A stretch of 64,000 bases of DNA from Deltaproteobacteria bacterium ADurb.Bin207 (GCA_002070115.1 MWCO01000007.1:1-64000); one strand, 5' to 3'; positions 17,054 to 27,264 are shown, counted from the stretch's first letter. Made by a program: numbers and translations. Notes: generated from the letters alone by a model not told the origin.

Positions 17054-17705
17054 GGGTTGACAGAGTTCCACAGTCATCACGAACAAGACAAGAGCAAAGA
17101 TGGACAACGATGGGTTCATTCGCTTTTTCTCACGAAAAACGCGTTGCTTGACGCTTGTAACCAAGCGCTGTGGCTAGCGAAGGAAGGAGCACGAGATATC
17201 CAATTCCAAGCCTTCGTCCTTTTCCTCTTCCCGTCATATCCGTATCCGGTTTAATCTCCCAAGACCTATCGCTTTTTCTTTCCTGCTTCGCCTCCTTGTT
17301 TCACCGCCTTCGGCCTTCGCGGTATTCCTCTTTCGAAGAAGGGGAGATTCTCCTCATCATCTCCCATGTTTCCGCCAGTTCTCCCACGATTTCCAAAACC
17401 TACGTACGCCCGCCGTTTGCGTCCCAATCTCCCCTTCGGCTCTATCGAAGTCACCCTTCTAAGTATACGTATTCGGATAGTGTGTCGTCGATCCTCGTGT
17501 CGTATCTTCCACAGCCATTTCGCGATTCGCCCTCGACCCATTCCTCCCTAGTCATCACAATCCCTTATGGATAACCGTCTTTCGCCCTCCCACCCCTGAA
17601 CGAATACTCCGAGGACATCCGACCAGCCCACCGCTCTCTCACCTTGGGGTTGCCACAACGCGACGTCCGGCGTATGCGTTGCTCTCACACCCGATGGGAG
17701 ACCGC
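17054..17705. other. Long pyrimidine-rich non-coding spacer
   Basis: 652 bases without a convincing gene. From about 17210 to 17600 the plus strand is strongly C/T-rich, with runs such as ctttttctttcctgcttcgc. The longest frame (134 codons) has Ser/Pro-heavy protein-unlike composition. It may hold the promoter of the H1-like gene on the minus strand, a non-coding RNA, or decayed sequence. Confidence 0.5.
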
Positions 17706-18002
17706 ATGAGCCTCAAAAAGAAAGCGTTACACCAAGGTATGAAACTCATGAGCGACCCTCGCGTCATGAAGCTCATGCAAGACGAGCGACTCATGAAAGC
17801 CATGATGGCAGCGATGAGTGTTCCCGGTCGTCTTACCACCGCAGCCCATGAACACGCCGACCGTGTCGCCAAAATCATGTCCCTGGCCACCGAACAAGAA
17901 GTCCGTGACCTGCGTCGTACCGTTCGTTCCCTGGAAGACCAACTCGCCGACCTCAAACGAGAACTCGAACACGCTCGCTCTCGAAGAGACGATTCCAATT
18001 GA
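17706..18002 (+). CDS. Small coiled-coil protein
   Basis: A 98-residue protein from the ATG at 17706, which follows GGGAG at 17695-17699. The N-terminal half is Met-rich and helical (MKLMSDPRVMKLMQDERLMK), the C-terminal half a predicted coiled coil (EVRDLRRTVRSLEDQLADLK) with a charged tail. Overall it resembles small phasin-like or polyhydroxyalkanoate-regulator-like helical proteins, but no specific family is recognised. It stands alone between non-coding spacers. Confidence 0.7.
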   Translation: MSLKKKALHQGMKLMSDPRVMKLMQDERLMKAMMAAMSVPGRLTTAAHEHADRVAKIMSLATEQEVRDLRRTVRSLEDQLADLKRELEHARSRRDDSN

Positions 18003-18218
18003 TCGATCCTTCGTCCAACACCCTTCAATCTCCCTTATCGTGAGATACCACCCGTAACACCCCGCGCATCCTCTTTCGCCCTTGCCAATCCTTGGAATGG
18101 GTCATGGCACAACTACCGTCAGAATGTGCCCAGGATGCCATGGCTCACCAAATCATGTATACTCGCCCTCAGCCTTGTGGCACGAATTGTCACAACTCCG
18201 AACCCTCTTGGGCTGTCC

Positions 18219-19088
18219 ATGAAAAATTGCGTTGTTGCCCCGCTTATCGCTTTCTCCTTCGCTACCCTTGCGACGGCTGTCGACGCCCAAACTGACCCGG
18301 CTTCTCCCTCGCAATCCCCCTCGGAATCGCTTGCGGCCACCGACGGCACGGCTGCTTTCCCCCAGGAAAAACATAACCCCAAGCAGTCCCCCGCGGCCGC
18401 CGATTCCTCGCGAAACGAAGGCGATGCCGAAGACCAACGCTTCATCGGGCTGCGCGGACGAATTGCTTATATCCCAAGCTGGATGTTCGATCTATTCGGC
18501 GCCGACGGCGGAAAAGGTGTGGTCTCTCCTTCCGTTGGCCCCGAATATGTGACGAGAAAACATGGGTTCGAAACGGATATTTGGCTTGTTTTCATCTCCT
18601 ATGGCATGGGCGACGTGCCCTTCAAAGCCAAGTCCGATCCCGACACATCGTACGAAATCGTTCGTTCCCACATTAAAACCTTGACCATAGGAGCCGATTT
18701 TTTGTGGTCGAAACCGCTGGGAGACCCGCGCTTTACGTTGACGTACGGTGCCGGCGCAGGCATTGGCGTGGTGTTTGGCGATCTGATTCGTAACCAAGCC
18801 TATCCCCCCGACGGTCAGCCGGGCGATCCCACAACGTATGTCAAATGCCCCGGCCCTGGACGCGCCCATGGCGATTATTGTGACGCGTCCAACGACCACT
18901 ATAACGATTATCAAGAGCCCAATTGGCTCCACGGTGGCGCGAAACCCATCCTGTTTCCATGGATTACACTGCCCCAGGTCGGTGTTCGCTGGAACGCTAG
19001 CCGTGACTTCGTCCTTCGACTCGATACGGGTCTGTCTTTCCCCGGTCCGTGGTTCTTTGGCCTGTCAGGACAGGTTGGACTGCGCTGA
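18219..19088 (+). CDS. Probable outer-membrane beta-barrel protein
   Basis: A 289-residue protein from the ATG at 18219 with an N-terminal signal peptide (FATLATAVDAQ). A Ser/Pro/Ala-rich linker (about residues 25-70) precedes alternating beta-strand segments with aromatic and Gly residues, e.g. TLTIGADFLWSKPLGD, FTLTYGAGAGIGVVFGD and FVLRLDTGLSFPGPWFFGL, as in OmpA-like or autotransporter-like barrels. An extracellular-loop-like insertion contains two Cys (VKCPGPGRAHGDYCD). A TATACT hexamer at 18158-18163 may be its -10 box; no good -35 is seen. It ends seven bases before the next kinase gene, hinting at cotranscription. Confidence 0.75.
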   Translation: MKNCVVAPLIAFSFATLATAVDAQTDPASPSQSPSESLAATDGTAAFPQEKHNPKQSPAAADSSRNEGDAEDQRFIGLRGRIAYIPSWMFDLFGADGGKGVVSPSVGPEYVTRKHGFETDIWLVFISYGMGDVPFKAKSDPDTSYEIVRSHIKTLTIGADFLWSKPLGDPRFTLTYGAGAGIGVVFGDLIRNQAYPPDGQPGDPTTYVKCPGPGRAHGDYCDASNDHYNDYQEPNWLHGGAKPILFPWITLPQVGVRWNASRDFVLRLDTGLSFPGPWFFGLSGQVGLR

Positions 19089-19095
19089 GGTACCC

Positions 19096-22000
19096 ATGTC
19101 CTTACAATTTCCTGCTCGTTATGAACAAGTGGCCGTTCTCGGCCAGGGCGGTGGAGGGCAAGTCTGGGCCGTACGAGATCGACTCACCCGAGAAACCGTC
19201 GCTCTCAAAGCCCTTGCTGAAAACGCCTCCCAAAAAGAAGTCCAAGCACTCGTCCGCGAAGCCGTGACCCTGTCTGGCCTCGAGGGATTCGGCGTTCCCA
19301 AAGTCCTGCGCTTCGGTCGTCTACCCGGTACCCTTCGCCCCTACCTCGTCCGTGAACTCGTGCCCGGTCATAGCCTGCTTTCCATGATGGAAGGACCCAA
19401 ACCGGACCCCCATACCTGCTTGAACGCCTTGCTTCATGCCGCCAATCAACTCACCGGATTGCACCGCGCTTCCTTGCTCCACGGCGATGTAAAACCGGCC
19501 AATATCATCGTCTCCCCACAAGGCGCTACTCTCGTGGACTTGGGACTAGCCGCCCCCTGGCGCGAAGAAGGTGCCCGCCCCGAGGGCTTGACTCCTCGCT
19601 ACGCCGCTCCGGAACTCTTTGCCGGAATGCCGATTACCGTGCGATCCGAGATTTTTGCCCTTGGTGCTACCCTTCGAGACGTCCTCGAAGCCTGCGGTCA
19701 CCAACTCGACCCCTCTATCCTTTCCAACCTCCACGACATCGCCCTGCGAGCCACTCATACGGACCCCTCCCAACGCCACCCAAGCACCGACGAAATCGCC
19801 AGTGCCATCCGCCTCGCGGCTCACTTGCCCGACGTTTCCGCCAATCACGCCGTAGACCTCGTTTGGCCGATCGTCGGTGTCGATGCCGCCGCCAACTTGT
19901 TGCTGTCTCGAATCGCAACCATGGTCACCGGTTCTGTCATCGCTCTCGTCGGAAAAATAGGCTCCGGCCGATCTACCCTGTTGCGACGTCTCGCTTGGAC
20001 CTTGGGCATAGAGGGAAGAGACGTGGCTTGGATTCAAGGTGAGCAATCCGTGCCGTGGACCGATGAACTGGAAATGGAATTGGGCGCGTATCCCACGCTG
20101 GAAGGCGTTGTCGTGCTCGCCGATGGCGCTGAATCTCTCACGGAAACCGATTCCCAACGTCTTGCCCAAGCCCGCGAAAAAGGAGCCAAAATCGTATTGG
20201 TCGCGCACCCTCATGTCGCCACTTCGATCGGTGGTCCCGTCGAAACCTTCGTGATGCCTGCTCTCGATCACGAAGCCGCGGCCGAGCTTGTTCGACGCCT
20301 CATCCCTTCGCTCTCCGATTCCCTGGTTCAACATACGATTCGGCGCGCGGAAGGCAGACCCGGAAAATTACGAGCTATTGTGCGACGAATTGGCAGTCGG
20401 CCCGTACTGAGTATCAGCGAGATGGATGAGATGTGGCAAGAGACCGAATCGACCGTGTCGCATCCGCTTTTGTCTTCCGATATCGCGGAAGTGGATCGGC
20501 TTCTGAACCAAGGAAGACTCGAAGAAGCCGCGGAAAAACTTCAACAAGTGTCGAATACCGATCCGTTGGAATACGCCCTTTGCAAAGCACGGCTCGAACT
20601 CGGCCAAGGCGAAGCCGCACAAGCCTTGGCCACGCTCCAATCCATCGATGAATCCTCGATTCCTTCCCAAGGTTTGGCTCGACGGCGATGGATGCTCAAC
20701 GTGGCTCGCTGCAAGCTACGCTTGGGGTGTCATGAAGAATCCATGAGTTACGCACGACAGGCGATCGATCTCGAGGCCACTGACGCTGAACGAATCGCCG
20801 TCACGCTCGAAGCTCGTGCATGCATCGGATTGTTGCATAGCTATGGCGGTGACCACGCAGGAGCGGAACAAGAACTTATGGATGCCGCCGCCGCCGCACG
20901 CCAACTCGGGGACAAACGCGTCGAGTCCATCGTCGTGGGCTCTTTGGCTGTTGCGCTGCAACGGGGCGATAAACTGGCAGAAGCACGTCGTACGTTCGAA
21001 GAAGCCCTCGAATGCGCCGAGCATGCAGGCGACGCGGGCGCCGTCGCCAACACACGCCTCAACCTCGCCGTGCTCGCCAATATCGAGGGCGATCTCGCCG
21101 ATGCCATTGAACATCTGGAAGCCGCCATCGACATGGGACGTCGCGCGAGCCGTGGCGCCACCACACGACAAGCACTGCTGAATTTGGCTCATTTGGATAT
21201 CTATTTGGGACGATACGCCCGTGCTACCTCGAGCCTCGCTTCCCTCGCGGAACAACGTGAAAAATTAGCGCCCAATCATCGTGCACAACTCGCGGGTATG
21301 CAGGCCGAACTCGCCGCTCGAACCAGTGAACTGGACCGAGCTGTCGAGTTTTATGCCTCATGCGCTTCCCAATACGAAGCGCTCGGACGAAGCGTGGATG
21401 CCGCCGAGGCCATACTCGAAGGCGTGCTCGTCTCTGTCCGCTCCGATTCCCGTGACCTCATGTCCCTGTCCAGAGACATCGAACAAGCCATGTCTCTGCT
21501 CACCGATAATACCGCGCACCGCGCTTTGCTTCACTTGGCCCGAGGTGCCGTCGCCGCCGCCCAAAACGATGAAGATCGCGCCCGTAACTCCTTCAATGCC
21601 GCCTTGCTCGCCGCAAGAGAAGCAGGACAAAAAGAGTGGATTTGGAGAACCCTCGAAGCCCGCTCTCGCCTCCTTGTCGAAATGGGTCAGGACTTGGCCG
21701 CACGAAAAGACGCCGAAGAAGCCCTGGCCGTGCTGGAGGAAATTGCTACCCGCCTGCCTCGCGACTTGAGAGAAGTCTTTTGGGATGACCCACGGCGACG
21801 CGCTGTTCGAACCAACCTGCTTGGGATGCAGCTCCCTCGCTCCAACGCCATCGTTGCCAATTCCTTGTGGCCACTGGGCTCCCGCGCCTCCGGTACCGGC
21901 ATATCGTCCACCATGATCGCGTTGCCGGTCGAAGATAGATTAACGAAACTCCTTGAAATCAATAGGGAATTAGCCAGAGAGCACAAGTTGGAACCCCTGC

Positions 22001-23568
22001 TCGAACGAGTGACCGACCACGCCATCTCTCTGGTGCATGCCGAACGAGGCTTCGTCATTCTCGCCCAAAACGGCGTGCTCGTTCCGCATATCTCGCGAAA
22101 TCGGCAAGGCGACGCCTCTCACGCAAAATTCTCTTCCAACATCGCAGAGAAAGTCATCGCCACCGGCGAACCGGTCATCACTCTCAGTGCCCGGGAAGAT
22201 GAACGAATGGCCGATTATCTTTCCGTTCATCAACTCAATGTGCAATCCGTGGCTTGCGTTCCCATCCGAGCGCCGGACAACCGAACCGCGGGCGCATTGT
22301 ACGTGGAAACACGCCATCGCCCCGGTGCTCTTTTTCATACCGAACTTCCCACGTTGATGGCCTTCGCGGACCAAGCCGCCGTCGCCATCGCCAACGCTCA
22401 TCTCATCGCGGAAAACCAACGTAGGGCCGAAGAACTCGCGAAAACCAATGCCGAACTCGAAAAAGCACACGCACGCCTACAAGAAGTCCTCGGACATAGA
22501 ACCGCGCAACTCGAATCCACTCGCCGCGATCTCGACGCAACACGCGCGGTGCTTCGCGGTCACTTTGGTTACCAGGGACTCGTGGGAACCAGCGAAAAAA
22601 TGCGACGTGTCTATGCGCTGATCGATCGCGTGAAAGACATGGATGTGCCCGTGTTGATCACAGGGGAAAGCGGAACCGGAAAGGAAATGGTCGCGCGAGC
22701 CATCCATCGCGGTGGACCCAGAGGCAAAAAGCCGTTTACGGGCATCAACTGCGGCGCCATCCCAGAACACTTGCTCGAAAGTGAATTGTTCGGTCATACG
22801 AAAGGCGCGTTCACAGGCGCCGATCGGGACCGAAAAGGCCTGTTTCGAGAGACGGAAGGAGGAACCATCCTTCTCGATGAAATCGGCGAAATGCCACATA
22901 AAATGCAAGCAGGTCTGCTTCGCGTGCTGCAAGAGCACCTCGTTCGTCCCGTGGGTGGCGCTCGCGAAGAACGCGTTTCCGTTCGTGTCATCGCCGCCAC
23001 CAACCGTAACCTGGAACGAATGGTCGCCGAAGGTACGTTCCGAGAAGACTTGTACTATCGCTTGCGCGTCGTCGATGTGCAACTCCCCTCTTTGCGAGAA
23101 CGCGCCGAAGACATTCCCATGCTCATCGACCACTTCCTCAATATCTTCGCCGCGCGATATCGAAGGGAACGAAAAACGATCTCCCGCGATGCGCTTCGAC
23201 TGCTATGCGCTTGTCCATGGCCGGGAAACGTTCGACAACTCGAAAACTCCCTGCTCAACGCTTGGGTCATGAGCGATCGAGCCCAACTCGAAATCGATGA
23301 TTTCGAAATGGCAGGGGTGCAACGAACGAGCGACTCTCGCTCCTCGGAACTGCCTCCATCGTTCATCTCCGAAGTGCATCCAGTCGACACCGGTGCCAGG
23401 AAACACCTCGGCACAAGCGAAACGCTGTCCGCCCATGAAGCCTCCGAAAAGGAACGAATTCTTGCCGCCCTGGCCAGTGCGAACTGGAACCGCGTCAAGG
23501 CCGCGGAACTTTGCCAGATTCCGCGGCGCACGTTCTATCGACGATTGAAAAAATTCGGCATTCAATGA
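19096..23568 (+). CDS. Kinase-TPR-GAF-sigma-54 activator fusion
   Basis: A 1490-residue fusion from the ATG at 19096, behind a GAGG site. Order: Ser/Thr-kinase-like domain (about 8-260); a P-loop ATPase segment (GKIGSGRSTLLRR near 288); TPR-like repeats (about 440-880); GAF domain (about 965-1100); a short coiled coil; sigma-54 AAA+ domain (about 1160-1390) with GESGTGKE, GAFTGA and GGTILLDEIGEM; and a C-terminal Fis-type HTH. The GAFTGA loop implies contact with sigma-54 RNA polymerase. The kinase has HGDVKPAN for HRD and DLG for DFG, so activity may be altered. It would link a signal directly to sigma-54 transcription in one polypeptide, a myxobacterial style. Confidence 0.92.
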   Translation: MSLQFPARYEQVAVLGQGGGGQVWAVRDRLTRETVALKALAENASQKEVQALVREAVTLSGLEGFGVPKVLRFGRLPGTLRPYLVRELVPGHSLLSMMEGPKPDPHTCLNALLHAANQLTGLHRASLLHGDVKPANIIVSPQGATLVDLGLAAPWREEGARPEGLTPRYAAPELFAGMPITVRSEIFALGATLRDVLEACGHQLDPSILSNLHDIALRATHTDPSQRHPSTDEIASAIRLAAHLPDVSANHAVDLVWPIVGVDAAANLLLSRIATMVTGSVIALVGKIGSGRSTLLRRLAWTLGIEGRDVAWIQGEQSVPWTDELEMELGAYPTLEGVVVLADGAESLTETDSQRLAQAREKGAKIVLVAHPHVATSIGGPVETFVMPALDHEAAAELVRRLIPSLSDSLVQHTIRRAEGRPGKLRAIVRRIGSRPVLSISEMDEMWQETESTVSHPLLSSDIAEVDRLLNQGRLEEAAEKLQQVSNTDPLEYALCKARLELGQGEAAQALATLQSIDESSIPSQGLARRRWMLNVARCKLRLGCHEESMSYARQAIDLEATDAERIAVTLEARACIGLLHSYGGDHAGAEQELMDAAAAARQLGDKRVESIVVGSLAVALQRGDKLAEARRTFEEALECAEHAGDAGAVANTRLNLAVLANIEGDLADAIEHLEAAIDMGRRASRGATTRQALLNLAHLDIYLGRYARATSSLASLAEQREKLAPNHRAQLAGMQAELAARTSELDRAVEFYASCASQYEALGRSVDAAEAILEGVLVSVRSDSRDLMSLSRDIEQAMSLLTDNTAHRALLHLARGAVAAAQNDEDRARNSFNAALLAAREAGQKEWIWRTLEARSRLLVEMGQDLAARKDAEEALAVLEEIATRLPRDLREVFWDDPRRRAVRTNLLGMQLPRSNAIVANSLWPLGSRASGTGISSTMIALPVEDRLTKLLEINRELAREHKLEPLLERVTDHAISLVHAERGFVILAQNGVLVPHISRNRQGDASHAKFSSNIAEKVIATGEPVITLSAREDERMADYLSVHQLNVQSVACVPIRAPDNRTAGALYVETRHRPGALFHTELPTLMAFADQAAVAIANAHLIAENQRRAEELAKTNAELEKAHARLQEVLGHRTAQLESTRRDLDATRAVLRGHFGYQGLVGTSEKMRRVYALIDRVKDMDVPVLITGESGTGKEMVARAIHRGGPRGKKPFTGINCGAIPEHLLESELFGHTKGAFTGADRDRKGLFRETEGGTILLDEIGEMPHKMQAGLLRVLQEHLVRPVGGAREERVSVRVIAATNRNLERMVAEGTFREDLYYRLRVVDVQLPSLRERAEDIPMLIDHFLNIFAARYRRERKTISRDALRLLCACPWPGNVRQLENSLLNAWVMSDRAQLEIDDFEMAGVQRTSDSRSSELPPSFISEVHPVDTGARKHLGTSETLSAHEASEKERILAALASANWNRVKAAELCQIPRRTFYRRLKKFGIQ

Positions 23569-23574
23569 GCGGCT

Positions 23575-25503
23575 TCAAAGGCCGTGAGCCCGGAGTTTTT
23601 TGTGGAGCCCTTCCCGGGTGATTCCAAGGGTTTTCGCCGCGTTGGTCTTGTTGTTGCCATGCTCACGCAACGATTCGATCAGCAAGTACTTCTCGACTCG
23701 ATCCATCATCTCTCGCAACGTTCCCTTTCCCACACCAGCCTTTCCCACGACGCCCTCGACCGAACGAATACGCTCCGAAAGCAACTCCGGAACCACAAAC
23801 GCTCCTTCGTCGAGCTGAATCACCAAACGCTGAATTTCGTTCTGTAACTCGCGAACATTGCCAGGCCAGTCGTAAGCCACCAACAGCTCCATGGCTTGTT
23901 GGCTGAAACCGCCCACCGTCTTGCTGAGTTCCGATGCGTATCGCTTCATGAACGCTCCGGCGAGCAATGGAATATCCTCCCTTCGCTCGCGCAAGGCCGG
24001 CGACCGAAGAGGAAACACTTTGAGCCGGTAGTATAGATCTTCCCGAAACCGTCCCTCGCGCACTTCTTGTTCCAAATTACGGTTGGTCGCCGCCACGATT
24101 CGAACGTCCACCCAATGCGTGCGCGATGCTCCCACCGGTCGCACCTCGCCTTCCTGCAAAACACGAAGAAGCTTGGATTGCAGGGACAACGAGATCTCCG
24201 CCACCTCGTCCAAAAACAAGGTCCCCCCATCGGCGATGTCAAACAATCCCTTCTTGTCGTCCACAGCTCCCGTAAACGCACCCCGTTTATGCCCAAATAG
24301 CTCACTTTCCAACAGATTTTCCGGAAGCGCCGCGCAGTTTTGCGCCACGAACAACTTGTGTCGCCGCTTCGAACGATAATGAACCGCCGACGCGAGAAGC
24401 TCCTTTCCCGTACCCGTTTCTCCTTCCACCAATACCGTGACACGGGTGTCAACCACCTTGTCTAGCTGGGCAAGAACGGCTTTCATGGCTTCGCTCTCCC
24501 CCAAAATCGGCTGCGCCCGCGTGCGCGTCTCTTCGCGGGTTCGCAAAAAATCGTTTTCTTTGCGAAGCTGTTCTTGCGCTATCTGAAGCCTTCGGATCAA
24601 TCGAGCGTTGGATACCGCCAGTGATGCGTTGGATGCGAAGAGCGCGAGAATTTCCAAGTCCAACGCGCTGAGCATGGCAGGAGCCTGACGATTGTCGGCT
24701 TGTATGACCCCAAGAATGGTTTCACCACGCCACAAAGGAACCGCCGCCGTGCTTCGAATCGAAGCTCCAACAATGGATTCCGCCTGGGCTACTTCCCGCG
24801 GTGCGTCGGCCGCAAGAACCGCCGCTCGCTCCGAAAGCACTTTGCGAAATACGCTTCGCGCAATCGGAATCGCTCCCCGAGACGCTGCCCCCGAACCATC
24901 CGTTCCCCGCTCCCGCGTGACAACCGGCACATAGACCGGCTCCTGAGAACTATCCTCCTCATCGCGTAACGTCACCGTCACATGCGTCGCACGCGGCAAT
25001 AGCTGCAACACGCCATCACATGTCGCTTCCAATACTTCATCGAGATCCGATGCCGCGTCCAAACGCTTTTGCGCCGCGTACAACTGCGGAAGTATCTGAA
25101 GATCGCGTTCGAGATTCTCCCCTGAAACGCCGATCTCCTCGATGCGCCTCATCGATACGACCCGCGCTTCGTCCGACTCCAACAACCGAACTTCAATCAA
25201 CGTCAACTCCGCTCCCGTTCCCACTTCGATACGACACCCCGTGTCCACCTCCACACAACGATTCGGCATCTCATCGAGACGCTTCCGCTCATCTCCCATG
25301 ATCACCGTCGTGCCACGCGTCGAATGCAAGTCCTCGATGAGCGTGCGATGAGGACCACGGACAATACGCAGGTGGTGGCCCGATACATGGGAATCGGCAA
25401 GGATGACGTGATTGTCGGACGCACGTCCTACCGTCACGACATCCTCGTCGAACGTCAGCCACTGACCAGCCTGAAGGCCCGAGTGGACGGTAACTTGAAT
25501 CAT
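23575..25503 (-). CDS. FHA-GAF-sigma-54 transcriptional activator
   Basis: A 642-residue enhancer-binding protein. The N-terminal FHA domain (about 1-105; VGRASDNHVIL, SGHHLRI, STRGTTV) would bind phosphothreonine, plausibly on a Ser/Thr kinase target. A GAF domain (about 145-305) follows, then the sigma-54 AAA+ domain (about 325-560) with GETGTGKELLASA, GAFTGA and GGTLFLDEVAEI, and a Fis-type HTH (NNKTNAAKTLGITREGLHKK). It converges tail-to-tail with the kinase-sigma-54 fusion, seven bases apart. Pairing a kinase-bearing and an FHA-bearing activator suggests a regulatory circuit (inference). Confidence 0.93.
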   Translation of the reverse strand: MIQVTVHSGLQAGQWLTFDEDVVTVGRASDNHVILADSHVSGHHLRIVRGPHRTLIEDLHSTRGTTVIMGDERKRLDEMPNRCVEVDTGCRIEVGTGAELTLIEVRLLESDEARVVSMRRIEEIGVSGENLERDLQILPQLYAAQKRLDAASDLDEVLEATCDGVLQLLPRATHVTVTLRDEEDSSQEPVYVPVVTRERGTDGSGAASRGAIPIARSVFRKVLSERAAVLAADAPREVAQAESIVGASIRSTAAVPLWRGETILGVIQADNRQAPAMLSALDLEILALFASNASLAVSNARLIRRLQIAQEQLRKENDFLRTREETRTRAQPILGESEAMKAVLAQLDKVVDTRVTVLVEGETGTGKELLASAVHYRSKRRHKLFVAQNCAALPENLLESELFGHKRGAFTGAVDDKKGLFDIADGGTLFLDEVAEISLSLQSKLLRVLQEGEVRPVGASRTHWVDVRIVAATNRNLEQEVREGRFREDLYYRLKVFPLRSPALRERREDIPLLAGAFMKRYASELSKTVGGFSQQAMELLVAYDWPGNVRELQNEIQRLVIQLDEGAFVVPELLSERIRSVEGVVGKAGVGKGTLREMMDRVEKYLLIESLREHGNNKTNAAKTLGITREGLHKKLRAHGL

Positions 25504-25506
25504 GAG

Positions 25507-27264
25507 TTAAAGACGGGCGAGAAGGCGGATGCGGATCTGGCGCAGCGGCGCGTCCCCAGCGATGAGATTCTGATCGCCTTTGGCAATGTTGGTCTGAAGC
25601 TGCTTGTCGATTTCGTCCGCCGCGGCCTGATCCCCCTTCGGGGCAAGAAAGTCCAGCGCTTGTCCCGCCGTATACTTGATGGCAGCGTTTTTGATGCTAG
25701 GAAAGCGACGAACGATCTCCATGCGCGTTTTGTCGTTGCCCAGGATTCCAAGCATGTACGACGCCTTGATCCCTTGGAATTGCTCGTTCTTTTCCTGGAC
25801 CGCGGCTTCCTCGAGCTTGGCGAGATAACACTCCAGCTTGTCATCGCATGCGCTCAGAACCGCCTTCGCTTTTCCAAGCGCCTCTTTCTCGAGCTTGGCG
25901 TCGTCCTTTCCAGGCGCCCACCGGCCGATCGCTTTTTCCACAAGATCGATCTGATCTTTTCGCATCAACTTGATCATCGTCGGAAGCACGGAATCGCGAA
26001 GCAAGTCCTTGTCTTGCTTGTCTCCCTTGAAGTTGTCCACCCGCGCAATCAACGTGTCGATGACACTCGGATCGTAAAATTGCGCAATGGATTCCGCCAA
26101 TACCGTAACCGCCGTAAGCCCCGGAGGAATGAACGCGGAAACCGGCATGTCATTGAATACTTTGATGAATGCTTTGAGGGACTCGGGCGTGACAGGACAC
26201 TTCGATAGCTCACGAGCAAGAATCGCTTGCGTGATCGCATCCGACTTGTCCGCCTTGTCCAGAGCCATGAGCATCGGTTGCACACCATCCGCTCGACCAA
26301 TCGTCCCAATCACCAACGCGGCAGACCGAACCGGAGTCACCAATGCCTCTTTCTCTGCCTTGATTTTCGCTTTAGCAAACTCCGTCAGCTCCGCATCCTT
26401 GCCCAATAACGCGTCGATGAGCGTGTTCATCGAATCCTTGCCCATCTTCACCATCGCCATGATCGCCGTGGCCGCCACATCCGCCTTGTTCGGATCGATG
26501 ACCGTCTTGAACAACGGCTTGATCGCATCCGTAGCCTTGATTTCTCCAAGAATTTCCGCGGACGTCACTTGCCAGAACTGCTCGTTGCGATACGCCGTGA
26601 TCTTGTCCTCGTTGGTACGATCACTCTGCTCGAGCTTCTCCATCGGTCGATTCAACCGCTCGAGAAGCTGGGACTTCCACGAAGGAGAGGAAATATCGAC
26701 GAGCGCCTTCTTGAAATCGACATAAATGAGCGCCCCTTTGGGGGAACCCGCTTCGAACTTCACGAAGACATTGATGAGCGCATCCATCGCTTCCGGATCC
26801 TTGACCCCCGTCTCCGCAATGACCTTCGCACACGCCCGAACGTCAGGCTCCGTCACGTTGGGCTTGTAATCCTTGAGCGCTTTGATCCACGCGGGCTTCG
26901 CTCGCTCGTCTTGCGAATCCGCCAGCAACTTGATGATCTCGCCTTTCGTTCGATCGTCAATCGTGTCGCCCTCGAGATACGTCTGCGTCAACGGTGGAAC
27001 GATCTTGTCCAACAACTCCTTCACATTCGGCTTCGTCCGATCCTTGTCTGCCCGCGTCATCGCATCTTCAAAAAATTGCACGAGACGCTTGACCGCCTGA
27101 GGACGTAGCGCTGGGTCATTCAACCGCTTGACATGATACTCAGGCTGTTTGTCGTCCTCGCACCCCATCATCACGGCAGATGAGACCGACACCGTCGATA
27201 CGGCAGCGACGCCTAGCACCAAAGAACGAATCAGCGGGGTGATCTTTCGCACGTTGCGGAGCAT
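25507..27264 (-). CDS. HEAT-repeat-like lipoprotein
   Basis: A 585-residue protein from the ATG at 27264, preceded by GGAGGG at 27270-27275 (reverse strand). The signal sequence ends AVMMGC with Cys35 as probable lipidation site. The rest is helical repeats about 35-40 residues apart (for example DPALRPQAVKRLVQFF, TSAEILGEIKATDAIKPLF, SAALVIGTIGRADGVQPM), in the manner of HEAT/PBS-lyase scaffolds. It ends three bases from the FHA regulator, so both may be on one transcript. Such lipoproteins are common in Myxococcota; function unknown. Confidence 0.85.
   Translation of the reverse strand: MLRNVRKITPLIRSLVLGVAAVSTVSVSSAVMMGCEDDKQPEYHVKRLNDPALRPQAVKRLVQFFEDAMTRADKDRTKPNVKELLDKIVPPLTQTYLEGDTIDDRTKGEIIKLLADSQDERAKPAWIKALKDYKPNVTEPDVRACAKVIAETGVKDPEAMDALINVFVKFEAGSPKGALIYVDFKKALVDISSPSWKSQLLERLNRPMEKLEQSDRTNEDKITAYRNEQFWQVTSAEILGEIKATDAIKPLFKTVIDPNKADVAATAIMAMVKMGKDSMNTLIDALLGKDAELTEFAKAKIKAEKEALVTPVRSAALVIGTIGRADGVQPMLMALDKADKSDAITQAILARELSKCPVTPESLKAFIKVFNDMPVSAFIPPGLTAVTVLAESIAQFYDPSVIDTLIARVDNFKGDKQDKDLLRDSVLPTMIKLMRKDQIDLVEKAIGRWAPGKDDAKLEKEALGKAKAVLSACDDKLECYLAKLEEAAVQEKNEQFQGIKASYMLGILGNDKTRMEIVRRFPSIKNAAIKYTAGQALDFLAPKGDQAAADEIDKQLQTNIAKGDQNLIAGDAPLRQIRIRLLARL

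Noticed and set aside
17170-17574. 134-codon plus-strand frame in the pyrimidine-rich spacer
   Set aside because: Its Ser/Pro/Leu bias follows from the C/T-rich strand; no domain or start signal.
18178-18193. Sigma-54-like promoter (TGGCACG ...)
   Set aside because: The -24-like TGGCACG is good, but the -12 GC is absent at the required spacing.
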